Shown: positions 6,005 to 9,265 of the stretch, one piece after another
Position numbering within the stretch: the stretch's first letter is position 1
How the letters are laid out: each line of letters starts with the position of its first letter
NCBI GenBank assembly: GCA_025935275.1
Contig: JAICVP010000067.1
Span: forward strand, 1 to 9,265
Origin: Thermoleophilia bacterium
Lineage (GTDB): Bacteria; Actinomycetota; Thermoleophilia; Gaiellales; Gaiellaceae
Direction of reading: 5' to 3'
Length of the DNA: 9,265 nucleotides
Position numbers and translations under genes: made by a program
The notes under the pieces: model-generated
What the model saw: the letters and a program-made list of their open reading frames with translations, nothing else
The model's database searches: none
Told to the model about the DNA's origin: nothing

Positions 6005-6033
6005 ACAATCCTTCTCGGCCAATTCACCCGCAA
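6005..6033 (-). promoter_or_regulatory. Possible parA-ftsZ operon promoter
   Basis: On the minus strand TTGCGG (6033-6028), a 17-nt spacer, then GATTGT (6010-6005). The match to sigma-70-type -35/-10 hexamers is modest. It is placed in the only AT-richer intergenic space before parA, just downstream of the terminator hairpin of the previous operon, which makes a promoter here necessary even if these hexamers are not the exact elements. Confidence 0.3.
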
Positions 6034-6035
6034 AT

Positions 6036-6061
6036 GGGCTGCAAATAGGGGTTTGCAGCCC
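6036..6061 (-). terminator. Perfect 10-bp hairpin after the agmatinase gene
   Basis: GGGCTGCAAA (6036-6045), six-base loop, TTTGCAGCCC (6052-6061). On the minus strand it begins 20 nt after the agmatinase stop and is followed by ATTTGCGGG, so there is only a vestigial T-run. Position and perfect stem argue for a transcription-end structure or mRNA-stabilising hairpin. Classic intrinsic termination is weakly supported because the U-tract is poor. The region from here to 5977 holds the presumed parA promoter and nothing else that I can see. Confidence 0.6.
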
Positions 6062-6081
6062 TGAATCCGAGTGAAGAAAGC

Positions 6082-7020
6082 TCAGCGGCGGAGCGCGAGC
6101 AGCGAGAGCATCTCGAAGCACGCGTTCGCAGCGAGGAACGCCGTCACGCCCGCCGGATCGTACGGAGGCGAGACCTCGACGCAGTCGAACCCCCGGAAGT
6201 GGAGGCCCGTTAGCGCCCGAACGTAGGCCAAGGCCTCCCGGCTCGACGGGCCGCCGACCTCGGGCGTGCCGGTGCCGGGCGCGAACGCCGGGTCGACGAA
6301 GTCGACGTCGAAGGTGAGAAAGCAGGGCGCATCCCCCACCCGCGTGCGCACGCGGTCGGAGAAGGCCGCCGGTCCAAGCGCTGCCAGCTCCTCGGAGGAG
6401 AGTGCGTCGAAGCCGAGCTCCACCGGGAGCGCGGCGTCGCCCTTCCCAGTGAGCGATCCGCGCATGCCGGCCTGCACCGAGCGCGCAGGATCGATGAGGC
6501 CCTCCTCCACCGCGCGCCGCACCACGCTCCCGTGGAAGAGCTTCTGCCCGAAGTACTCGTCCCAGACATCGTGGTGGGCGTCCAGCTGCACGAGCGCAAG
6601 CGGACCGTGAACGGCAGAGAGCGCGCGCAGCTCGGCGAGAAGCACCGTGTGGTCGCCGCCGAGCCCCAGCGTCACCACGCCTGCAGCGGCAACCTCGGCG
6701 AGCGCCGCAGCCGAACGCTCCAGTGAGTCCGCGGTCGAGCCCGGCACCGTCGGCACGTCTCCGTAATCCACGAGCGAAAGCCGCTCGCACACGTCGACGT
6801 CAAGTATTGGGTTGTAGTTGCGCAGCATCACCGAGGCGCTGCGAATCGCCTCCGGGCCGAAGCGCGACCCGTTGCGAAAGACCTGGGCGCCGTCGCTCGG
6901 GATTCCGACCACGGCAACGTCGACCTCGCCGAGGTCTTTCACGTGCGGAAGGCGCATGAACGTCCGCGGGCCCGAGAACCGCGGAGTCTCGAAGGCGTCC
7001 GGCGGTCCATAGCGCGGCAT
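6082..7020 (-). CDS. speB: Agmatinase-family ureohydrolase
   Basis: A manganese-dependent ureohydrolase (arginase/agmatinase superfamily) of 312 residues. It likely releases urea from agmatine to give putrescine, or acts on a related guanidino compound. All metal ligands are visible: G-G-D-H with H124; D-A-H-H-D with D147, H149, D151; and F-D-V-D-F-V-D-P with D238 and D240, followed by A-P-G-T-G-T-P-E-V-G-G. The end of the protein (C-V-E-V-S-P-P-Y-D-P-A then F-E-M-L-S-L-L-A) is typical of SpeB-type enzymes rather than of arginases. The ATG at 7020 is chosen over an in-frame ATG at 7080 because a perfect TATAAT lies 10 nt upstream and family homology starts near R-F-S-G-P-R-T-F-M-R-L-P (14-25). 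This suggests a nearly leaderless mRNA. Guanidinobutyrase or proclavaminate amidinohydrolase-like specificity cannot be excluded. Confidence 0.87.
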   Translation of the reverse strand: MPRYGPPDAFETPRFSGPRTFMRLPHVKDLGEVDVAVVGIPSDGAQVFRNGSRFGPEAIRSASVMLRNYNPILDVDVCERLSLVDYGDVPTVPGSTADSLERSAAALAEVAAAGVVTLGLGGDHTVLLAELRALSAVHGPLALVQLDAHHDVWDEYFGQKLFHGSVVRRAVEEGLIDPARSVQAGMRGSLTGKGDAALPVELGFDALSSEELAALGPAAFSDRVRTRVGDAPCFLTFDVDFVDPAFAPGTGTPEVGGPSSREALAYVRALTGLHFRGFDCVEVSPPYDPAGVTAFLAANACFEMLSLLALRR

Positions 7021-7030
7021 CTGCGCGGCG

Positions 7031-7036
7031 ATTATA
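7031..7036 (-). promoter_or_regulatory. Perfect -10 element (TATAAT) for the agmatinase gene
   Basis: On the minus strand CCC-TATAAT-CGCCGCGCAG-ATG: a consensus -10 hexamer 10 nt before the agmatinase ATG at 7020, so transcription would start within about 4 nt of the start codon. No TTGACA-like -35 is seen 16-18 nt upstream. The TAA stop of the 74-aa gene (7034-7032) lies inside the hexamer. In DNA of this GC content a chance perfect TATAAT at this position is unlikely. Confidence 0.6.
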
Positions 7037-7256
7037 GGGAGCTTCGGGTGGCCACCCCCTCTCCCAGACCTGCACGGCAATCGGCGAGGGCCGCACCCGC
7101 TCGACCTCCGCCCTCCAGCTTCTCGGCGGCGATCCAGCGCTCGCCTTCGGCCAGGAGGCTCCGAACCTCTGCAAGGAGATCCGCAGCGGGCGCGCCTTCC
7201 CGTCGAAGGGCGTCGATGCGCTCGAGTCGATCGAGTACCTGCCTGGCCTCGTCCAT
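7032..7256 (-). CDS. Hypothetical 74-aa helical protein
   Basis: I do not recognise this small protein as a named family. It begins M-D-E-A-R-Q-V-L-D-R-L-E-R-I-D-A-L-R-R-E-G and continues A-A-D-L-L-A-E-V-R-S-L-L-A-E-G-E-R-W: two amphipathic helices with heptad-like Leu/Ile spacing joined by an A-P turn, then a glycine-rich, probably flexible tail. No signal peptide or membrane segment is seen. The codons end mostly in G or C, and the Glu/Arg/Leu/Ala pattern is protein-like and not shadow-like. It starts at ATG 7256 with GGAGG only 1 nt before it, which is tight, and an in-frame stop lies just upstream. Its TAA is inside the agmatinase -10 box. It lies 35 bp after the small membrane-protein gene, probably in the same transcript. 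Confidence 0.6.
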   Translation of the reverse strand: MDEARQVLDRLERIDALRREGAPAADLLAEVRSLLAEGERWIAAEKLEGGGRAGAALADCRAGLGEGVATRSSL

Positions 7257-7291
7257 GCCTCCACGCTAGGAGAGAGGAACGCGCGTGTGTG

Positions 7292-7480
7292 TCACGGAGT
7301 GGGCCGAGATTTGCGGCAATCGCGCCAGTAGGCGATCAGGAGGATCGCCATGCCGGCGAGGGCGATCGAAAGCAACACCCAATCCCGTCGATTGATCACC
7401 GCGAGGAGGATTCCGAGGATGAACGCGACCCGGAACCCGATGCAGCGCCGGCGCTGGAGCCGGTCGCTGCCCGTGGTCAT
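7292..7480 (-). CDS. Small membrane protein, 62 aa, two transmembrane helices
   Basis: A short protein with a basic N-terminus (R-L-Q-R-R-R-C), a hydrophobic helix at about 15-29 (G-F-R-V-A-F-I-L-G-I-L-L-A-V-I), a charged turn N-R-R-D, a second hydrophobic helix at about 34-52 (W-V-L-L-S-I-A-L-A-G-M-A-I-L-L-I-A-Y-W), and a basic tail R-D-C-R-K-S-R-P. A helical hairpin with both ends in the cytoplasm fits the positive-inside rule. The layout loosely recalls small actinobacterial membrane proteins such as DUF3099, but I cannot assign it. ATG 7480 overlaps the TGA of the 420-aa gene (ATGA), indicating coupled translation. Confidence 0.65.
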   Translation of the reverse strand: MTTGSDRLQRRRCIGFRVAFILGILLAVINRRDWVLLSIALAGMAILLIAYWRDCRKSRPTP

Positions 7481-8739
7481 CCGGCGGCGACGACCCGGGC
7501 GGCCGTCGTGACCTGGGGCCGAGGCCTCAGGCCGAGCAGCGCCTCGTCGAGAGCGACGACGAGCTCGGAGCGATCAGGATGCAAGAGCGTCTCGACCAGC
7601 GCACGCCGAACCGCGTCCTCCGCGCGCGCTCCCGGGCCATCCCCGTCGAGAAGCGCGCGGAAGGCGGTCAGGAGCTCGGAGCGCTCGCGGGCGGTCTCGC
7701 CGAGCAGAACCGCCGTCCTCATCGCTGCCGCCCAGGCCCCCTCGTCACAGCCGAAGAGCGCCTCGAGCGCTTCCCGAAGCTCGTCGGAGCGAAGCGGCCC
7801 TTCGTGGAACAGTGCGAGCTCCCAGCGCTCGAGTGCCTCGAGGAGCTCCGGGTCACCGGGCGCTTCTCCGAGACGGCTCTGCAGCTGGACGGCGAGCTGT
7901 GCCCGGAACGGATCGAGCCGCGTCGGCTCGCCGGGCGGAACCTGTGCGGCCAGGGGCGGCACGGGACGAACGCCGTAGGGTCTCCAGTCGAGGCGTTCGA
8001 AGAGCACGGGCCCCGCGGCCACGGCACCCGGCGTCGCGAGACGAAGAACGCTCACGGCGAGTCCCACCTCGGCGGGAGCATCGGGCACCTCGCAAGCCGT
8101 CCCGTCGAGGTCCCGCTCGAGCTCGAGGACGAGCATCCGGTCGACCTCGCGCCCGAAGTCCTGCGGAAGAAGTCGGCCGGCCTCAGGCCAGGATGCGGTG
8201 AGCTCGCCCGCCGCAGCCGGGCGGACTCTCAGACCGCGCCCGAGCTCGATCTCCCCACCCGCGGTAAGCCCGACGAGAGGGGCGAGCGCAGCGTAGGCGC
8301 GCCGTTCGCCGAATAGGGACAGCTCGAGCTCGGAGTACGCACGCTCGAAGGCGTCGTCGTCCCAGTCGAAGGCGCCGCAGGCCTCGGCCGTGCGCATGAG
8401 CAGAGGAATGAGGATGGTGCGCCGCAGTGCCTCGTCTTCACCGATGCGCTCGCCCGCATGTGCCTGGGCGAAGATTCCGGCCGCCGGCTCGTCCTTGAGC
8501 GCAATCAAGGCCTCGGTCGCGTCGTCGCGGCGACCGAGCCGTTCGGCCCGGCCTTCGACGAACGAGCCGATCAGGGGCCGGTACTCGTACAGCGTCGGAC
8601 GATTGGGGCCACCGTGCTCCTCGAGGGCGACGGGGATGTCCGCCCCCGATTCGAGCTCACGGCCGAGCTCGAAGAACGCGCCGAGGCAGAACGCCCGCAG
8701 CGCGCGAAAGAGATAGGGAGACCGAGGGCCGGCAGGCAC
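7477..8739 (-). CDS. Uncharacterised 420-aa protein, possibly a degenerate HEPN-like protein
   Basis: No family is recognised with certainty. The start at GTG 8739 is preceded by GAGGG at 4 nt and lies 10 bp after the stop of the Nei-type gene. The first third is mixed helical (F-R-A-L-R-A-F-C-L-G-A-F-F-E-L-G at 11-26; T-I-L-I-P-L-L-M-R-T-A-E-A at 108-120). The middle has A-P-L-V-G-L-T-A-G-G-E-I-E-L-G-R-G-L-R-V-R (153-173). This pattern of I-x-L-x-x-G-L-x-I-R followed by an acidic residue recalls the N-terminal part of ApeA/HEPN-type proteins. The C-terminal half is helical: L-E-A-L-F-G (325-330), R-T-A-V-L-L-G (341-347) and R-R-A-L-V-E-T-L-L-H-P-D-R-S-E-L (378-393), an arrangement like HEPN helices. 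However, no R-x4-6-H ribonuclease motif is seen. It has no signal peptide or membrane segment. The HEPN resemblance is from memory of patterns and needs profile confirmation. Confidence 0.7.
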   Translation of the reverse strand: MPAGPRSPYLFRALRAFCLGAFFELGRELESGADIPVALEEHGGPNRPTLYEYRPLIGSFVEGRAERLGRRDDATEALIALKDEPAAGIFAQAHAGERIGEDEALRRTILIPLLMRTAEACGAFDWDDDAFERAYSELELSLFGERRAYAALAPLVGLTAGGEIELGRGLRVRPAAAGELTASWPEAGRLLPQDFGREVDRMLVLELERDLDGTACEVPDAPAEVGLAVSVLRLATPGAVAAGPVLFERLDWRPYGVRPVPPLAAQVPPGEPTRLDPFRAQLAVQLQSRLGEAPGDPELLEALERWELALFHEGPLRSDELREALEALFGCDEGAWAAAMRTAVLLGETARERSELLTAFRALLDGDGPGARAEDAVRRALVETLLHPDRSELVVALDEALLGLRPRPQVTTAARVVAAG

Positions 8740-8749
8740 GCCACCCTCG

Positions 8750-9265
8750 TTACGCCCCGCGCGGCTCCGTTCCTTCCTGGCAGGACGGGCACCAGTACGC
8801 CATCCGCGCATCGTCGCCCTGGGGCCAGGAGCGAATCAGAGCCCCGCAGCGGAGGCACGGTCGACCCGCACGCCGGTAGACAGAATGCCTGCGGCGGCCG
8901 CGCGGCGACTGCATGAGGTTCGCCGCAGCGGCCAGCACCGAGCGGAGGCGCTCGTCGTCCACGTCACGTAGCGCCACCCACGGCTTGAGCCGCGCCGCGT
9001 ACAGCGCCTCGGCCTTCCACATGTTCCCGATCCCCGCGACGAGGGTCTGGTCGAGCAGCGCCTCGCCGATTGCGCGACTTTGCCCGGTCGCCCGGAAGCG
9101 GACCAGCATCGCGTCGAGATCGGGGGGCGCCATGATGTCGGGCCCCAGGCGGGCCGTGCGGCCACGCCCAAGCTCGAGCACCGGGCCGCGGCGCTGGACG
9201 GCCTGCCACTCGGCGCCGCGAAGCACGAGCCAGGGCTTCCCGAGGATCGGCCTGCCCGCCGGCTC
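8750..9265 (-). CDS. nei: Fpg/Nei-family DNA glycosylase, C-terminal 171 residues (5' end off window)
   Basis: Base-excision-repair glycosylase/AP lyase that removes oxidised bases. The visible part begins within the N-terminal beta-sandwich (K-P-W-L-V-L-R-G-A-E-W-Q-A-V-Q), followed by L-G-P-D-I-M-A-P. The helix-two-turn-helix DNA-binding domain reads A-I-G-E-A-L-L-D-Q-T-L-V-A-G-I-G-N-M-W-K-A-E-A-L-Y, where the G-I-G-N Asn is the conserved phosphate-binding residue. The C-terminal zinc finger has C-x2-C (codons 8855-8857 and 8846-8848) and C-x2-C (8789-8791 and 8780-8782) flanking an 18-residue loop, ending Y-W-C-P-S-C-Q. The spacing and the L-G-P-D-I sequence favour the actinobacterial endonuclease VIII (Nei2-like) group over Fpg/MutM. 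The catalytic N-terminal Pro-Glu lies beyond the window. It stops at TAA 8750-8752, 10 bp before the next gene. Confidence 0.88.
   Translation of the reverse strand, partial: EPAGRPILGKPWLVLRGAEWQAVQRRGPVLELGRGRTARLGPDIMAPPDLDAMLVRFRATGQSRAIGEALLDQTLVAGIGNMWKAEALYAARLKPWVALRDVDDERLRSVLAAAANLMQSPRGRRRHSVYRRAGRPCLRCGALIRSWPQGDDARMAYWCPSCQEGTEPRGA

Noticed and set aside
5924..6790. Minus-strand open frame (288 codons) overlapping agmatinase and the parA leader
   Set aside because: It is out of frame with the metal-binding motifs of the agmatinase and crosses the intergenic hairpin. The translation is Arg/Ala/Gly-rich and shadow-like.
7279..7292. Alternating purine-pyrimidine tract (ACGCGCGTGTGTGT), possible Z-DNA-forming site
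   Set aside because: Only 14 nt long and partly within the 3' flank of the small membrane-protein gene. Such runs occur by chance at this GC content.
7477..8811. Longer start for the 420-aa protein, beginning inside the Nei-type gene at 8811
   Set aside because: The extra 24 residues are basic low complexity lying over the glycosylase zinc-finger end. The GTG at 8739 has its own GAGGG at good spacing.

Overview
The window is GC-rich, densely packed bacterial chromosome with GTG starts, overlapping genes and few non-coding bases. The FtsZ core reads like actinobacterial FtsZ (T-A-G-E-G-G-G-T-G-T-G signature), and the Nei-type glycosylase, LON-domain protein and high GC fit Actinomycetota. A deep branch such as Thermoleophilia is my best guess, but this is inference from style and not a database result. 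No mobile element, CRISPR array, tRNA or rRNA was seen, and no stretch over 300 bases lacks a gene.

Layout from left to right. (1) The 5' two-thirds of a histidinol-phosphate aminotransferase (minus strand) is cut by the window edge exactly at its PLP lysine. It is divergent, by 19 bp, from a plus-strand LON-substrate-binding-domain protein that ends in a good intrinsic terminator. (2) A long minus-strand run follows in transcription order 5976 to 1321: a ParA/Soj ATPase, an FtsZ with an unusual N-terminal disordered arm, a gamma-glutamyltransferase-like Ntn hydrolase, a GNAT acetyltransferase and a small Cys/His protein. The genes overlap or are 28 bp apart, so they are probably one operon. 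(3) A 105-bp intergenic region (5977-6081) holds a perfect 10-bp hairpin that closes the upstream operon and probably the parA promoter. (4) A second minus-strand run, 9265 to 6082, holds the C-terminal part of a Fpg/Nei DNA glycosylase, a 420-aa protein of uncertain family, a 62-aa two-helix membrane protein, a 74-aa helical protein and an agmatinase-family ureohydrolase with its own perfect TATAAT element.

The most interesting element is the parA-ftsZ pair. The FtsZ keeps a complete GTPase core and a recognisable C-terminal tail peptide, but its long disordered linker lies in front of the core instead of between core and tail. It is translationally coupled to an orphan ParA with no ParB gene in view, suggesting a ParA-linked FtsZ positioning or paralog system. 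Other points of note are a probable CTG start for parA behind a GNRA-loop hairpin, a GGT homolog lacking the canonical gamma-glutamyl-binding residues, and several start or stop signals embedded in neighbouring genes.
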